This document shows positions 47,698 through 58,004 of a stretch of 64,000 nt of DNA, one piece after another. Position numbers and translations under genes: made by a program. The notes below the pieces were generated by a model. The model saw only the letters and a program-made list of their open reading frames with translations, made no database searches and was not told where the DNA came from. Each line of letters opens with the position of its first letter. Position 1 is the first letter of the stretch. The stretch comes from Desulforhabdus amnigena. GTDB taxonomy: Bacteria > Desulfobacterota > Syntrophobacteria > Syntrophobacterales > Syntrophobacteraceae. The DNA lies in NCBI RefSeq assembly GCF_027925305.1, contig NZ_BSDR01000001.1, positions 4,172,501-4,236,500 of the forward strand, written 5' to 3'.

Positions 47698-47942
47698 AAC
47701 CTATCTCCGTTATTTCCTTTCTATTTTATGTCGGCAAACATTCCGTGTATTAAAAGTCGATACAAACGTCAAGTGCTTTCACTGCAGCGACGTTCCCGTG
47801 GTTGACCTTTCATGGGCATTGAAATGATAACCACTTGGGTGTAAGTTGTCTGCTCCGTTTTATTCGTTCCACTGGCAAACAGTCATTTGAGCTTGTTCGA
47901 GAGACAGGAAAAATTTGAGAACCCCCCGAAAGTTATTTTCGC

Positions 47943-48872
47943 ATGTTCAATGTTTTAATCAATACCATCCTTCCGATTTTCAGTATCATATTTCTTGGAT
48001 ACTTCCTGAAGATTAAAGAAATCATAGGTTCCGACTATTCCAGGACGGCCAATCAGATCGTCTTTAATGTGGCAATTCCCGCGATGCTTTTGAGCGAGAT
48101 TGCACAGGCGCCTTTCCGCGCAAATTTCAATCTGAGAGCGGTGATATGTACTCTGGGAGCCCTTTGCGCCGTAGTGCTGATCAGCCTGGCACTCCTGCAT
48201 CTGCTGAAGGTTCCTGACAGCAGGAAGGGCACCTTTCTTCACAGCAGTTTCCATGGAAACATTGGATATATGTCTTATGCCATCGCATATTATGCGCTTG
48301 GATCGGACCACTTTCCCAGGATGGCCATTTTGAGCAGTTTCATCATGTTGGGGCAAAACCTTCTCGCGGTTTGGGCCCTCACTACTTTCAATACGGAACC
48401 CCGCCGGGAAGCCCAGGGGCACCAACTTTTGAAGCACATGCTCCGCAATCCCATCATCGTGACGGTACTGCTCGGCATAACCTATTCGGCAATGGGCTTT
48501 TCTATCCCCCACCCCTTCCAAAAGGGGCTGGACATCCTTGCCGGCATGGCTTTCCCCACAGCCCTGTTACTCATCGGGGCCAGCCTTTCCTTTGGGAGTT
48601 TTCGGCTGATGGTACGGGAAATTATGGGCATCGGCATGATGAAGCTGATTTGTCTGCCCCTGTTGGGCTATGCCTTCATGGTCTTGGCTCAGGTTCCCCA
48701 ACCGCTCATCCTGCCCGGCATCATTTTACTGGCAGCGCCACCCGCGACCATTACCTACATCATGGCCATGGAACTCGGAGGGCATCCCGAACTGGCCGCC
48801 ACCAGCATTTCCATTTTCACCCTGCTCTCCGCTTTTACATACAGTGTCATCCTTGCCATATTGGCAGCGTAA
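47943..48872 (+). CDS. AEC-family transporter (auxin efflux carrier-like)
   Basis: A 309-residue membrane protein with about ten helices in two halves. NQIVFNVAIPAMLLSEIA and GNIGYMSYAIAYYALG are typical of the first half, and PATITYIMAMELGGHPELAATSISIFTLLS of the last helices of bacterial AEC carriers. Characterised members carry malate and other organic anions; the substrate here is unknown. Divergent from the acidic protein gene. Start ATG at 47943 has only weak GAAAG upstream. Confidence 0.87.
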   Translation: MFNVLINTILPIFSIIFLGYFLKIKEIIGSDYSRTANQIVFNVAIPAMLLSEIAQAPFRANFNLRAVICTLGALCAVVLISLALLHLLKVPDSRKGTFLHSSFHGNIGYMSYAIAYYALGSDHFPRMAILSSFIMLGQNLLAVWALTTFNTEPRREAQGHQLLKHMLRNPIIVTVLLGITYSAMGFSIPHPFQKGLDILAGMAFPTALLLIGASLSFGSFRLMVREIMGIGMMKLICLPLLGYAFMVLAQVPQPLILPGIILLAAPPATITYIMAMELGGHPELAATSISIFTLLSAFTYSVILAILAA

Positions 48873-48982
48873 GCCGGGAACTGTAGATCGCATCTACCCA
48901 AGCGAAACACAATCTGCTGAATGCAAATGACCGCGTAATTATCGCGATATACCGGATTGCCGTGAGGAGGCGGGTTGGTCTC

Positions 48983-50377
48983 TTATTCGTCTTCGGTGGC
49001 CAAACCATATTTGAGGAGGCGGTAGCGGAAAGATCGGAAGCTGATGCCCAGGAGTTCAGCCGCTTTGAACTTTACTCCGTGGGCCTGCTGCAAAGCCTGC
49101 TGCAGGAGCTTCTTTTCGATTTCTGCGAGATAGCCGTCCAGATTGATCCCCTTGGGAAGTTCTGCCGGCACTGCCTGGAGCGGATCATTCTGAATCTTCC
49201 TGTAAGTCGATAAAGTGAGGCTGTCGGGAAGAATGATGCTGGACGCTTCCATAGCCACGCCACGCTCTATGATATGCTCCAATTCTCTCACATTTCCCGG
49301 AAAATCGTAATGGTTGAGGATGTCCAGAGCGTAAGAGGAAATCTTCTTGATATCCTTTCCGAATTGTTCCCGGAATTTCGCAAGGAAGTGCTGGGCGAGA
49401 ATCGAAATGTCTTCCTTGCGTTCCCTTAGAGGCGGAAGCGCAATGGGCAATACATTGAGACGGTAGTATAGATCTTCGCGAAAAGTCCCTTCGATGACCA
49501 TTTTTTCCAGGTTGCGGTTGGTGGCGGAAATGATTCGGACGTCAACAGCAATGTCTTCCGTGTCACCCACCAGCCGAATGGTTTTTTCCTGCACCAGGCG
49601 CAGCAGCTTGACCTGGAGAGTAGGAGAGAGTTCGCCGATTTCATCCAGAAAAAGGGTGCCGCCTTCAGCCGCTTCTACTAAACCTTTGTGGCCGGTACCG
49701 GCGCCGGTGAAGGCTCCTTTTTTGTAACCGAACAGTTCACTCTCAATGAGTTGTTCGGGAACTCCACCGCAGTTGACGGCCACGAAGGGCTTGTTCCGGC
49801 GTGCGCTTTGCCGGTGGATTGCTTTGGCCACCAGTTCCTTCCCCGTCCCGCTTTCTCCGGTGAGCAGGACGTTGCTGCTCGTGGCTGCCACTCGTTTGAT
49901 AAGTTCATAGACCCTCCGCATGGGAGGGCTTTCTCCAATGAGGCAGCCGAAATAAAAAGGGCCTTCCTGAGCATCCTGTAACTTTTCTTCTCCCTCTTTA
50001 CTGCGCAGTGCGTGGACGATGACGGATCGCATTTCATCGATATTGAAGGGCTTCGGCAGGTAATCGTATGCGCCTTCCTTCATTGCGGCTACCGCCGTTT
50101 CGGCGCTGGCATACGCTGAAATGATGATGACGACCGTTTGGGGAGAAAGGAGCCTGCACTTCTTGAGAACTTCAAGGCCATTGACGGGCTTCATGCGGAT
50201 ATCGGTGATGAGCAAGTCGAAAGGCTCTTCCTGGATGGCTTCCAGGGCTTCTTTGCCACTGCCGGCACAGCGAACTTGATATCCTTCCTTTTGGAGCATG
50301 ATATCGAGAAATTCCCGCATGCTCCTTTCATCGTCGACGACTAAAATTTTTGCGCTTTGGAAAGGGGATGCATTCAT
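48983..50377 (-). CDS. NtrC/PilR-type sigma-54-dependent response regulator
   Basis: A 464-residue activator: receiver domain with LLITDIRMKPVNG (acceptor Asp near 56), AAA+ domain with GESGTGKE, GAFTGA and GTLFLDEIGEL, and a Fis-type helix-turn-helix ending FKAAELLGISFRSFRYRLLKYG, a tail that resembles PilR. Its ATG overlaps the pyrC stop by four bases (ATGA), so it is translationally coupled to pyrimidine synthesis genes. No cognate kinase or pilus gene is adjacent. Confidence 0.9.
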   Translation of the reverse strand: MNASPFQSAKILVVDDERSMREFLDIMLQKEGYQVRCAGSGKEALEAIQEEPFDLLITDIRMKPVNGLEVLKKCRLLSPQTVVIIISAYASAETAVAAMKEGAYDYLPKPFNIDEMRSVIVHALRSKEGEEKLQDAQEGPFYFGCLIGESPPMRRVYELIKRVAATSSNVLLTGESGTGKELVAKAIHRQSARRNKPFVAVNCGGVPEQLIESELFGYKKGAFTGAGTGHKGLVEAAEGGTLFLDEIGELSPTLQVKLLRLVQEKTIRLVGDTEDIAVDVRIISATNRNLEKMVIEGTFREDLYYRLNVLPIALPPLRERKEDISILAQHFLAKFREQFGKDIKKISSYALDILNHYDFPGNVRELEHIIERGVAMEASSIILPDSLTLSTYRKIQNDPLQAVPAELPKGINLDGYLAEIEKKLLQQALQQAHGVKFKAAELLGISFRSFRYRLLKYGLATEDE

Positions 50378-51687
50378 TGGCTCATTCTGGAAAAGGCAAC
50401 TTTTCCTCTCACAATCGTCATCAGGGCCCGCCCCTGCATCCGGCGGCCGTGAAAGGGGCAGTTGCGGCTTTTGGAGTGGAACTCGTTTACATCCAACGTG
50501 TAGGTTTGTTCAGGATCGATAACGGTAAGATCGGTCAATGTATCTGTTTGCAGCGTTCCCAGGGGCGCTCCCAGAATACGGGCGGGGTTGCAGGTGACTT
50601 TGGCTATGGCCTCGGTTGGAGCCAATATTCCCTCCCGAACCAGGCTCAAAATGAGGGGAAGGGCGGATTCCAACCCAATCATTCCATTGGCTGCAAATTC
50701 AAATTCCGTATCCTTTTCGAGAACACTGTGGGGGGCATGGTCCGTGGCGACGGCGTCGAGGGTGCCGTCGCGCAAACCCTCCTTGATGGCCGCCACGTCT
50801 TCGGCTCTTCGAATGGGGGGATTGACCTTGAAGAGGGGATCGAAGGTCATGAGCTCTTCGTCCGTGAGAGTGAAATAGTGCGGAGCCGTCTCTGCAGTGA
50901 CCGGAACTCCCCGCGCTTTGGCGTCGCGGATAAGTCGCACCGAACCGGAGGTGCTCACGTGGGCGATATGGACCCTGCTTCGAGTGAGTTCGGCTAGGAT
51001 CAAATCCCTGGCGATCATCACTTCTTCCGCCGCACCGGGAATGCCGCGAAGTCCCAGAAGGGTGGATGTCGCCCCTTCGTTCATGAGGCCGCCCTGAGAG
51101 AGATGGATATCTTCTGCGTGGCTGATTACAGGCATATCGAAAATGCGAGCGTATTCCAGTGCCCTTCGCATCATGAGGCTGTTCATGACGGGGCGGCCGT
51201 CATCCGATACGGCCACCGCTCCCGATGCCCGCAGTTCCCCAATTTCGGAAAGGTTTTCCCCTTTGAGGCCTTTGGTGATGGCTCCTACCGGAAAAACATG
51301 GCAAGCCCCTTCCTCCCTGGCCCGTTCTAAAATGAACTCCGTCACCGCTGCAGAATCGTTCACGGGCTGTGTATTGGGCATACACGCCACTGCAACATAG
51401 CCACCCGCCACCGCCGCCTGAGTTCCCGAAGCGATGGTTTCCTTGTATTCTTCACCCGGTTCACGCAAATGTACATGCATGTCGATCAGGCCGGGAACAA
51501 TCCATTTGCCGGTCATGTCGTATTCCTGGAGTTCAGAAGTACGATCTCGAGATACCTGGATTTGCGGTCGGATTTCAGCCAACCGTCCTTCCAATATCAG
51601 AACATCTGCAATGGTATCTTTTCCCTGCTGCGGATCGATGACCCGACCCTGGCGGAAAAGAAAATTTGCGGCTTTCCCCCACTCCAT
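50374..51687 (-). CDS. pyrC: Dihydroorotase
   Basis: A 437-residue class I dihydroorotase that cyclises carbamoyl-aspartate to dihydroorotate. Zinc-ligand motifs are DMHVHLREPGEEYKET, the HAED segment (ISHAEDIHLS) and ATDHAPHS; the MPNTQP segment is also characteristic. The start is ATG 51687 (AAGGAG nine bases upstream) rather than the TTG two codons before. It lies after pyrB, the previous pathway step. All zinc-binding residues appear present, so it is not a non-catalytic PyrC' form. Confidence 0.93.
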   Translation of the reverse strand: MEWGKAANFLFRQGRVIDPQQGKDTIADVLILEGRLAEIRPQIQVSRDRTSELQEYDMTGKWIVPGLIDMHVHLREPGEEYKETIASGTQAAVAGGYVAVACMPNTQPVNDSAAVTEFILERAREEGACHVFPVGAITKGLKGENLSEIGELRASGAVAVSDDGRPVMNSLMMRRALEYARIFDMPVISHAEDIHLSQGGLMNEGATSTLLGLRGIPGAAEEVMIARDLILAELTRSRVHIAHVSTSGSVRLIRDAKARGVPVTAETAPHYFTLTDEELMTFDPLFKVNPPIRRAEDVAAIKEGLRDGTLDAVATDHAPHSVLEKDTEFEFAANGMIGLESALPLILSLVREGILAPTEAIAKVTCNPARILGAPLGTLQTDTLTDLTVIDPEQTYTLDVNEFHSKSRNCPFHGRRMQGRALMTIVRGKVAFSRMSQ

Positions 51688-51761
51688 TCTCAACAGCTCC
51701 TTGGGATGTGGTTTCGGTAATTTTTGGCTTTCATGTGTCCATTTCCAGGAACACGCTCATC

Positions 51762-52679
51762 CTACTTCTGAGATACGAGATAAAGCAGTGCCATACGCAC
51801 TGCAACCCCATTGGTCACCTGATTCATAATCACCGAGTGAGGCCCGTCCGCCACATCCGGGCTGAGCTCCACGCCTCTGTTGATGGGGCCGGGATGCATG
51901 ATGATGACGTCTTTCTTGGCTCTTTTGAGCTTTGCAGCATTGATGCCATAGTAAATGGAATACTCCCGAAGGGAGGGGAGGAGCATCTGTTGCTGCCGTT
52001 CCTTTTGGAGCCGAAGGACGATGATGACATCCGCGTCGGGGATGGCCTCTTCGGGGTGCAGACAGACTTGAGCACCCATGCTGGAAATATCCGGAGGGAG
52101 CAGGGTGGTCGGGCCGCAAACGGTGACCTCTGCTCCCATCTTGGTGAGTCCCCAGATGTCTGAACGCGCCACACGGCTGTGAATGATGTCTCCGACGATA
52201 AGAATGTTCAACCCGTCGAGACGCCCTTTCTGTTCTCGAATGGTCATCATATCGAGCAATGCCTGGGAAGGGTGTTCGTGCATGCCATCGCCAGCGTTGA
52301 TGATCGAGGCCTCTGTTCTGTGAGCCAATCGGTGGGGAGCGCCCGAGGCTGAATGGCGTATAACAAATATGTCGGGTTTCATCGCTTCGAGATTTTTCAG
52401 GGTGTCCAGAAGGGTCTCTCCCTTGACCATGGAGCTGGTAGATGCCGTGATGCTGAAGGTGTCAGCGCTCAATCGTTTGGCGGCTATGTCAAAGGATGTT
52501 CGGGTTCGTGTGCTGGGTTCGTAGAAGAGATGAATGACGGTTTTCCCACGAAGGGTGGGTACTTTCTTGATAGGCCTCGTATTGATTTCTTTCAGTGAAA
52601 AAGCCATTTCCAGGATGTGCTCTATTTCATGGACTTCAAGTTCTCGAATTCCTAGAATATCTTTTCTTTTAAATGGCAT
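51762..52679 (-). CDS. pyrB: Aspartate carbamoyltransferase catalytic subunit
   Basis: A 305-residue transferase of the first committed pyrimidine step. [18 protein letters not shown] is the carbamoyl-phosphate site, [12 protein letters not shown] and [11 protein letters not shown] are ATCase-specific, and [10 protein letters not shown] is close to the aspartate site. No pyrI regulatory subunit gene is adjacent; with the coupled active dihydroorotase this is consistent with the PyrB-PyrC complexes known in other bacteria. First gene of the pyrB-pyrC-regulator run. Confidence 0.95.
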   Translation of the reverse strand: MPFKRKDILGIRELEVHEIEHILEMAFSLKEINTRPIKKVPTLRGKTVIHLFYEPSTRTRTSFDIAAKRLSADTFSITASTSSMVKGETLLDTLKNLEAMKPDIFVIRHSASGAPHRLAHRTEASIINAGDGMHEHPSQALLDMMTIREQKGRLDGLNILIVGDIIHSRVARSDIWGLTKMGAEVTVCGPTTLLPPDISSMGAQVCLHPEEAIPDADVIIVLRLQKERQQQMLLPSLREYSIYYGINAAKLKRAKKDVIIMHPGPINRGVELSPDVADGPHSVIMNQVTNGVAVRMALLYLVSQK

Positions 52680-52987
52680 GGATCATCCTCATCTCGTTTG
52701 GTAACCTCTCCTTCCTCTGTTATCTAAATCAGTTTACCATGAGATGCGCGGTGGATGGCAAGAAAATTGAAATACGCACTTTTTTGATGAGCCTCTCGTC
52801 AGCTCTCGCGCGGTATGATAAGAGAATGAAACAAACTTCGAAGGTCTTTTGACCAAGTGCTAAAGCAAAATTATTGATGGCTAAAAACACTGTCAAGAAA
52901 GAAATCCAAAGCTGGATCGATCCAACTTGACATGTGCGTGGAATACCATTAAATGGTTCTCCATTGATTTTATGAAGGGAGAAGTAG
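52680..52987. other. Divergent intergenic region between pyrB and greA
   Basis: About 300 bases with no gene. The greA promoter is at its right end. On the pyrB side no PyrR-type attenuator or clear terminator-antiterminator pair could be recognised. Confidence 0.5.
52927..52954 (+). promoter_or_regulatory. Sigma-70 promoter for greA
   Basis: A perfect TTGACA (52927-52932) is followed after 16 bases by TTAAAT (52949-52954), two mismatches from TATAAT. The greA ATG is 33 bases further on. Confidence 0.5.
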
Positions 52988-53458
52988 ATGCAAAGAGTGC
53001 CAATCACCAAAGATGGTTATGAACGGTTGAAAATCGAGTTGCAGCGCTTGCAGAAGGAAGAACGGCCGGCTGTGATCAAAGCCATTGAAGAGGCTCGTGG
53101 TCATGGGGATCTCTCGGAAAACGCGGAATATGAAGCTGCCAAGGAAAAACAGTCACTGATCGAAGGACGCATTCAGGACCTCTGTGAAAAGCTGGGGCAT
53201 TGTGAAATCATCGAAGGGGCGGAATCGGAGAACGGCAGGGCTATATTCGGGTCCAAAGTGGTGATGGAAGACCTCGAAACGGGTGAGGTCACTACCTACA
53301 CGCTCGTGGGGCCTTATGAAGCAGACGTGCAGGCTGGAACGATTTCCGTGACATCACCTCTGGGAAAAGCCCTGATCGGGAAGGAAGAAGGAGATGAAGT
53401 TCGGGTGCAGACTCCAAAAGGAATTCGCAATCTCGAAATCCTTGAAGTGCAGAACTGA
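52988..53458 (+). CDS. greA: Transcription elongation factor GreA
   Basis: A 156-residue factor that stimulates cleavage of backtracked RNA by RNA polymerase. The N-terminal coiled coil (LKIELQRLQKEERPAVIKAI, then the tip GDLSENAEYEAAKEKQ with the catalytic acidic pair) and the C-terminal FKBP-like domain (TYTLVGPYEADVQAGTISVTSPLGKALIGK) are complete. The length is typical. AAGGGAGAAGTAG precedes the start. Confidence 0.97.
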   Translation: MQRVPITKDGYERLKIELQRLQKEERPAVIKAIEEARGHGDLSENAEYEAAKEKQSLIEGRIQDLCEKLGHCEIIEGAESENGRAIFGSKVVMEDLETGEVTTYTLVGPYEADVQAGTISVTSPLGKALIGKEEGDEVRVQTPKGIRNLEILEVQN

Positions 53459-53512
53459 AGCTTTCCGTCAGAAAATCAAGCGCATAAATATGGCAAGTCA
53501 GCGATAATTGCC

Positions 53513-53542
53513 TTGACAGCTTTCCTAAGATAGTTTTAGAAT
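53513..53542 (+). promoter_or_regulatory. Sigma-70 promoter for rpsT
   Basis: TTGACA (53513-53518) and TAGAAT (53537-53542) are separated by 18 bases. A leader of about 80 bases precedes the rpsT start; GGCAA/TTGCC arms flank the region just upstream of the -35. Confidence 0.7.
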
Positions 53543-53627
53543 AGATTTTCTTAAAAATCGTGCCCTTAAAAATGAGTTAAAAACTCGATTTAGAATGTTG
53601 GATTCCATATCAAGAGGAGGTTAGACC

Positions 53628-53906
53628 TTGGCCAACCACAAGTCAGCCATCAAGCGGGCAAAACAAAACGAAGCGAGGCGGTTGCGCAATCGTATGCGGA
53701 AGACCCGTATGAAAAACGTTATCAAGGAAGTGCAGGAAGCCATCTCTTCCAATTCCCCCGAGGTCATTGTAGAACGGCTCAGGGAAGCGATTTCCACCAT
53801 CGATAAAACCGCCAGTAAAGGCGTGATCCATAAGAATAATGCCGCGCGCAAGATCTCTCGGCTGACGCGGAAAATCAACGCGATTCTGGCCGAGCAGAAA
53901 GCATAG
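53628..53906 (+). CDS. rpsT: Small ribosomal subunit protein S20
   Basis: A 92-residue basic helical protein of the 30S subunit, opening with ANHKSAIKRAKQNEARRLRN and ending with NNAARKISRLTRKINAIL, both diagnostic. The start codon is TTG, as in many rpsT genes where weak initiation permits autoregulation, placed behind AAGAGGAGGTTAGACC. It has its own promoter and terminator. Confidence 0.96.
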   Translation: MANHKSAIKRAKQNEARRLRNRMRKTRMKNVIKEVQEAISSNSPEVIVERLREAISTIDKTASKGVIHKNNAARKISRLTRKINAILAEQKA

Positions 53907-53928
53907 CCTTTTCGGTTTTTCCGGTTCG

Positions 53929-53963
53929 AAAAGCCCTTGAAGAGATACTCTTCAAGGGCTTTT
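53929..53963. terminator. Bidirectional terminator between rpsT and holA
   Basis: AAAAGCCCTTGAAGAG and CTCTTCAAGGGCTTTT form a perfect 16-bp stem around a three-base loop (ATA), with A-run and T-run flanks serving both strands. It sits between the convergent ends of rpsT and holA. Confidence 0.88.
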
Positions 53964-54958
53964 CAATTGCGCTGACAGAGATCCAGAACAAGACATTCCA
54001 GGATCATTTCGGGAGCGCTTCCACTGCTCTTGATGGCAATGTCGGCGTTGCGCAGGGCTTGATGGGCGTGAAGCAGCACGGACTCCGAAAACTGTGAAGC
54101 CTGTTGAACATAGTTTTTGACAACAAACGGAGAGAGGCCCGTACCTTGAGCGATTTGAGCCAATGCCAGTCCTCGCTGCAGTCCGTCCTTCACTTGCCAG
54201 ACCAGGCGGATCTGCCGTGCCAGCAGGGCGAGGATCGCCAGAGGGGCTTCTCCCGATAGAACGAGATTTCTCAGGGAATGAACCGCCTGATTGGTCTGGT
54301 GCAGGCCGACATGCCTGAGAAGTTCGAAAACAGAATAGCTTCTTTGCGCACTGACCACCTCCCCCACATCCTCAACATCTATTCTTGTGCGGTCTCCCAC
54401 ATAGATGGAGAGTTTCTCCAGTTCCATTTCCAGGCAATGCAAATCCAGCCCGACTTGTTCGAATAGAAAAAAAGCCGCCTGGGGAGTCAGTTGCTTCCCC
54501 AAGGTCCGGGCCCGCTCCTGAAGCCATCGGGGTGCGTCTTTTTCCGTGGGGCCGGAGAACTGGACCACGATACCCGCCGATTTTACAGCCGCTTCCAACT
54601 TGTCCAGGCCTTTTCTCTGTAGAGCGGTCAGAACGAGACATGCAGTGGGATGAGGCCGGCGTATGTAGGTTTCCAGGATCTGCCGCTCATCCCTAGGCCA
54701 CTCTTCAATGTGCTGAACCATGAGGAGCTGCCTGCCCCCAAACATGGGAAGAGTGCTCAAACGCTCCAGGACTTGAGCCGCCAGGCAGTCCCTGGCCGTC
54801 AATCTCTCCCCGTTGAAGCGTCGGGCCTTTTCCGGCACGATTTTATCGAGGAGCTTCTTCCAGGCCTCCTCCATGAGGAGTTCCGCATTGCCCGTAAAGA
54901 GATAGACTGGAGCAGGCGAGGCCTGCTTTACATGGTCAAAGAATTCGTTCAGCAGCAT
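53963..54958 (-). CDS. holA: DNA polymerase III delta subunit
   Basis: A 331-residue clamp-loader subunit. It begins with the HolA-type segment PAPVYLFTGNAELLMEEAW and has a typical RRPHPTACLVLTA region and C-terminal helical domain (LHQTNQAVHSLRNLVLSGEAPLAILALLARQIRLVW). It opens the beta clamp in the DnaX complex. It starts two bases after lptE ends; the leuS-lptE-holA order is a common proteobacterial arrangement. Confidence 0.92.
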   Translation of the reverse strand: MLLNEFFDHVKQASPAPVYLFTGNAELLMEEAWKKLLDKIVPEKARRFNGERLTARDCLAAQVLERLSTLPMFGGRQLLMVQHIEEWPRDERQILETYIRRPHPTACLVLTALQRKGLDKLEAAVKSAGIVVQFSGPTEKDAPRWLQERARTLGKQLTPQAAFFLFEQVGLDLHCLEMELEKLSIYVGDRTRIDVEDVGEVVSAQRSYSVFELLRHVGLHQTNQAVHSLRNLVLSGEAPLAILALLARQIRLVWQVKDGLQRGLALAQIAQGTGLSPFVVKNYVQQASQFSESVLLHAHQALRNADIAIKSSGSAPEMILECLVLDLCQRN

Positions 54959-54960
54959 GA

Positions 54961-55482
54961 CTAAAAATTACTGAGAAAACGGTCGTGGATGCGAATAGAC
55001 ATTTCTCTTGCCAAAAATTCCAGAGCCCGGCGCCTGTTGCTGAAAGCGATGATGGGATCTGGGTCCTGGATATACACTTGATAGTAGGTGTACTGAGGGT
55101 CCTGCCAGAGGACTTTCCCGTTTCGCACATCGTCACAGCGGATGTCCAGAGTCACATAGAGGCGGGTCAGAATAGTCTTTTCGAATTCCCGGTGGGCCAC
55201 TTCCGACGTATATATATTTTTGATAATGCCCCGGAAGATCACATCGGCCTGATCGGTGGGAACGACCCGAATCTCTCCTTTTTGAATGAAATCGTTCCTT
55301 AAGGCTCCTGCAAACATGCTCCCCAGATCGGGCTCCGAAGTGTTGTTTTCAAATACGGGGATGGCGACCGCATTTATTCCCGGCCGAGGACCCTCGCCTT
55401 CTCCTGTGAAGTGGTAGCCACAGGCGCTCAAGAACAGAAATAAAAAGCTCGAAAGGGCCATCAGCCTCATTGAAAGCCTCAT
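54961..55482 (-). CDS. lptE: LPS-assembly lipoprotein LptE
   Basis: A 173-residue outer-membrane lipoprotein. The signal peptide ends in a lipobox LSAC|GYHF near Cys21, and GYHFTGEG plus the INAVAIPVFENNTSEPDL segment are typical LptE/LptE-like openings. LptE plugs the LptD barrel, the last step of the LPS route whose earlier parts (lptC, lptA, lptB) are encoded 45 kb away in this window; lptD is not seen. A second Met four residues into the frame could be the start. Confidence 0.88.
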   Translation of the reverse strand: MRLSMRLMALSSFLFLFLSACGYHFTGEGEGPRPGINAVAIPVFENNTSEPDLGSMFAGALRNDFIQKGEIRVVPTDQADVIFRGIIKNIYTSEVAHREFEKTILTRLYVTLDIRCDDVRNGKVLWQDPQYTYYQVYIQDPDPIIAFSNRRRALEFLAREMSIRIHDRFLSNF

Positions 55483-55514
55483 GGGATCGCTTCTCCCCGA
55501 ATGATCCGCGATGA

Positions 55515-58004
55515 TCAGATCACGATGTTGATGAGTTTCTTGGGAACGACAATCACCTTTTTGACCGGTTTTCCAGCAATGAAGTCCTGGATACGCCCAT
55601 CCCCGAGCGCTGCAGCCTCCAGTTCTTCTTTGCCTGCATCGGGGGAGACCGTAATGCGGCTGCGCAGCTTTCCGTTTACCTGTACCACAATGAGCATCTC
55701 TTCAGCCTGCAACGCATCTTCCTCCCATTTGGGCCAGGGAACATTCATGATGCTTTTGGAATGACCCAGTGTGCGCCAGAGTTCTTCCGCAACATGCGGA
55801 ACGATGGGGGAGATGAGCAGGACCACGGCTTCTATGGCTTCCCTCACGACAGGCCAGAATTGCGCTTCCTGAGAGGGATTCTCGAGGACCTGATAAAGCT
55901 GATTTACCAGTTCCATGACCGATGCGATGGCCGTATTGAAGTGGAACCGGTCCCGAATGTCCTCTGTCACTTTCTTGATGGTCTGGTGGGTCTTGCGGTG
56001 CAGTTCCGAAAGAGTCTTGGAAAGTTCTGCAGAACCGGCATAGGGTGTGGCCGATTTCAAAGCCTCTTCATTGTCGGCTACCAATCGCCAGACCCGGGAA
56101 AGAAATCGAAATGATCCTTCCACGCCCTGATCGCTCCATTCCAGATCTTTTTCCGGGGGAGCGGCAAAAAGGCAGAAGAGACGCACCGTATCCGCGCCAT
56201 AGGCATGGATCATTTCATCCGGGTCCACGACGTTGCCTTTGGACTTGCTCATCTTTGAGCCGTCCTTGATTACCATGCCCTGTGTGAGGAGGTTCTGGAA
56301 GGGCTCATCTATGGCCAGATATCCCATATCCCTCAGGACCTTCGTAAAAAAGCGGGAATAAAGCAGGTGCAGCACGGCATGTTCGATGCCGCCGATGTAT
56401 TGATTGACGGGCAGCCAGTATTTGACCCGGTCGAAATCCAGAGGACCCTTATCGTATCCGGCGGAAGCAAACCGCGCAAAATACCAGGAAGATTCAACAA
56501 ATGTATCCATCGTATCGGTTTCGCGCCGCGCCGGGCCTTTGCATTTAGGACACGTGGTCTTGAAGAAGGGTTCATGGACCGGAAGAGGTGAAGCTCCATT
56601 GGGGAGCAGGGCGACATCCGTCGGGAGGACCACGGGGAGATCTTCCTGGGGCACGGGAACGACGCCGCATCTGTCGCAGTAGATGATGGGGATGGGAGCC
56701 CCCCAGTAACGCTGGCGGGAAATCCCCCAGTCGCGGAGTCTGTATTGAACGGTGCGTTCGCCGCGGCCTTTTTCCGCCAAGCCGGCCGTGATGGCTTCCC
56801 TGGCTTCCGAAGAGGTCATACCGCTGAATGTTCCTGAGTCCACCAGAACCCCATCCTCTTCGAAGGCGGCCGTAAGTTCTTCCACTTTGGGAATATCGGC
56901 TGCGTCCTGGGGTTTGATGACCACTTTCATGGGCAGCCCGTACTTGCGGGCAAATTCGAAGTCCCGCTGATCATGAGCGGGGACGGCCATGACCGCACCC
57001 GTGCCGTAAGCCATGAGAACAAAATTGGCGACGTAGATGGGCATTTTCGCCTGGGTCACGGGATTGATGCAATAGCTTCCCGTGAAGACGCCTTCCTTTT
57101 CCAGTAACTCCGTTTCACGGTCGCTTCGTTTGGAAAGTTTCGTGCGTTCCACAAACTGCAGGACTTCTTTCTCCTGAGGCTTTCCCTTGCAGAGTTTTTC
57201 CACCAGAGGATGTTCGGGAGCAATGCTCATGAAAGTTGCGCCGAACAGGGTGTCCGCCCGGGTCGTGAAGACCGTGATCTCCCCGTCGCCCGATTCGAGC
57301 GGGAAGACGAGCTTGCTGCCGTAGCTCTTGCCGATCCAGTTCTGCTGCATGACGAGTACCCGCTCGGGCCAGCCGGGAAGCTTTTCTGTGTATTCCAGAA
57401 GTTCTTCCACGTAGTCGGTGATCTTGAAGAACCACTGATCCATTTCCTTCTGAATAACCGGCTGGTCGCAGCGCCAGCAGGCCCCGCCTTCCACCTGTTC
57501 GTTGGCCAGGACCGTGTGGCAAGTTTCGCACCAGTTTACATAAGAACTGCGCCTGTAGGCCAAGCCCTGCTCGTACATCTTGAGAAAAAAGAGCTGTTCC
57601 CAACGGTAGTAATCCACATCGCAAGTAGCGATTTCCCGGGACCAATCATAGGAAAAGCCAAGTTTTTTCAGTTGGCTGCGCATGTAGTCGATGTTTTCAT
57701 AGGTCCATTTGGCAGGATGCGTATTGGCTTTGATGGCTGCATTTTCGGCCGGCATTCCGAAAGCGTCCCAACCCATGGGATGCAAAACGTTGTAGCCCTG
57801 CATCCTCAGAAAACGGGCGAGCACGTCTCCTATGGAGTAATTGCGCACGTGGCCCATGTGTATGCGGCCCGACGGATAGGGGAACATCTCCAGAAGAAAA
57901 AATTTTTCGCGGGAGGGATCTTCCTTGACGCTGAAAAGTTTTTCACTTTCCCAGTATTCCTGCCACTTTTTCTCTATAGCTTTCGGTAAATATCTCGATT
58001 CCAT
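55515..58004 (-). CDS. leuS: Leucyl-tRNA synthetase
   Basis: An 829-residue class I synthetase. The HIGH-type motif is [16 protein letters not shown] near residue 40, the CP1 editing domain lies in the middle ([14 protein letters not shown] is near its conserved Thr-rich and Asp region), and KMSKS is [15 protein letters not shown]. The Zn-type segment [10 protein letters not shown] and C-terminal anticodon and leucine-specific domains are complete. First gene of leuS-lptE-holA. Confidence 0.97.
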   Translation of the reverse strand: MESRYLPKAIEKKWQEYWESEKLFSVKEDPSREKFFLLEMFPYPSGRIHMGHVRNYSIGDVLARFLRMQGYNVLHPMGWDAFGMPAENAAIKANTHPAKWTYENIDYMRSQLKKLGFSYDWSREIATCDVDYYRWEQLFFLKMYEQGLAYRRSSYVNWCETCHTVLANEQVEGGACWRCDQPVIQKEMDQWFFKITDYVEELLEYTEKLPGWPERVLVMQQNWIGKSYGSKLVFPLESGDGEITVFTTRADTLFGATFMSIAPEHPLVEKLCKGKPQEKEVLQFVERTKLSKRSDRETELLEKEGVFTGSYCINPVTQAKMPIYVANFVLMAYGTGAVMAVPAHDQRDFEFARKYGLPMKVVIKPQDAADIPKVEELTAAFEEDGVLVDSGTFSGMTSSEAREAITAGLAEKGRGERTVQYRLRDWGISRQRYWGAPIPIIYCDRCGVVPVPQEDLPVVLPTDVALLPNGASPLPVHEPFFKTTCPKCKGPARRETDTMDTFVESSWYFARFASAGYDKGPLDFDRVKYWLPVNQYIGGIEHAVLHLLYSRFFTKVLRDMGYLAIDEPFQNLLTQGMVIKDGSKMSKSKGNVVDPDEMIHAYGADTVRLFCLFAAPPEKDLEWSDQGVEGSFRFLSRVWRLVADNEEALKSATPYAGSAELSKTLSELHRKTHQTIKKVTEDIRDRFHFNTAIASVMELVNQLYQVLENPSQEAQFWPVVREAIEAVVLLISPIVPHVAEELWRTLGHSKSIMNVPWPKWEEDALQAEEMLIVVQVNGKLRSRITVSPDAGKEELEAAALGDGRIQDFIAGKPVKKVIVVPKKLINIVI

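Noticed and set aside
52680-52987. Pyrimidine attenuator upstream of pyrB
   Set aside because: No leader peptide, U-run terminator or PyrR-binding loop could be identified on the minus strand.
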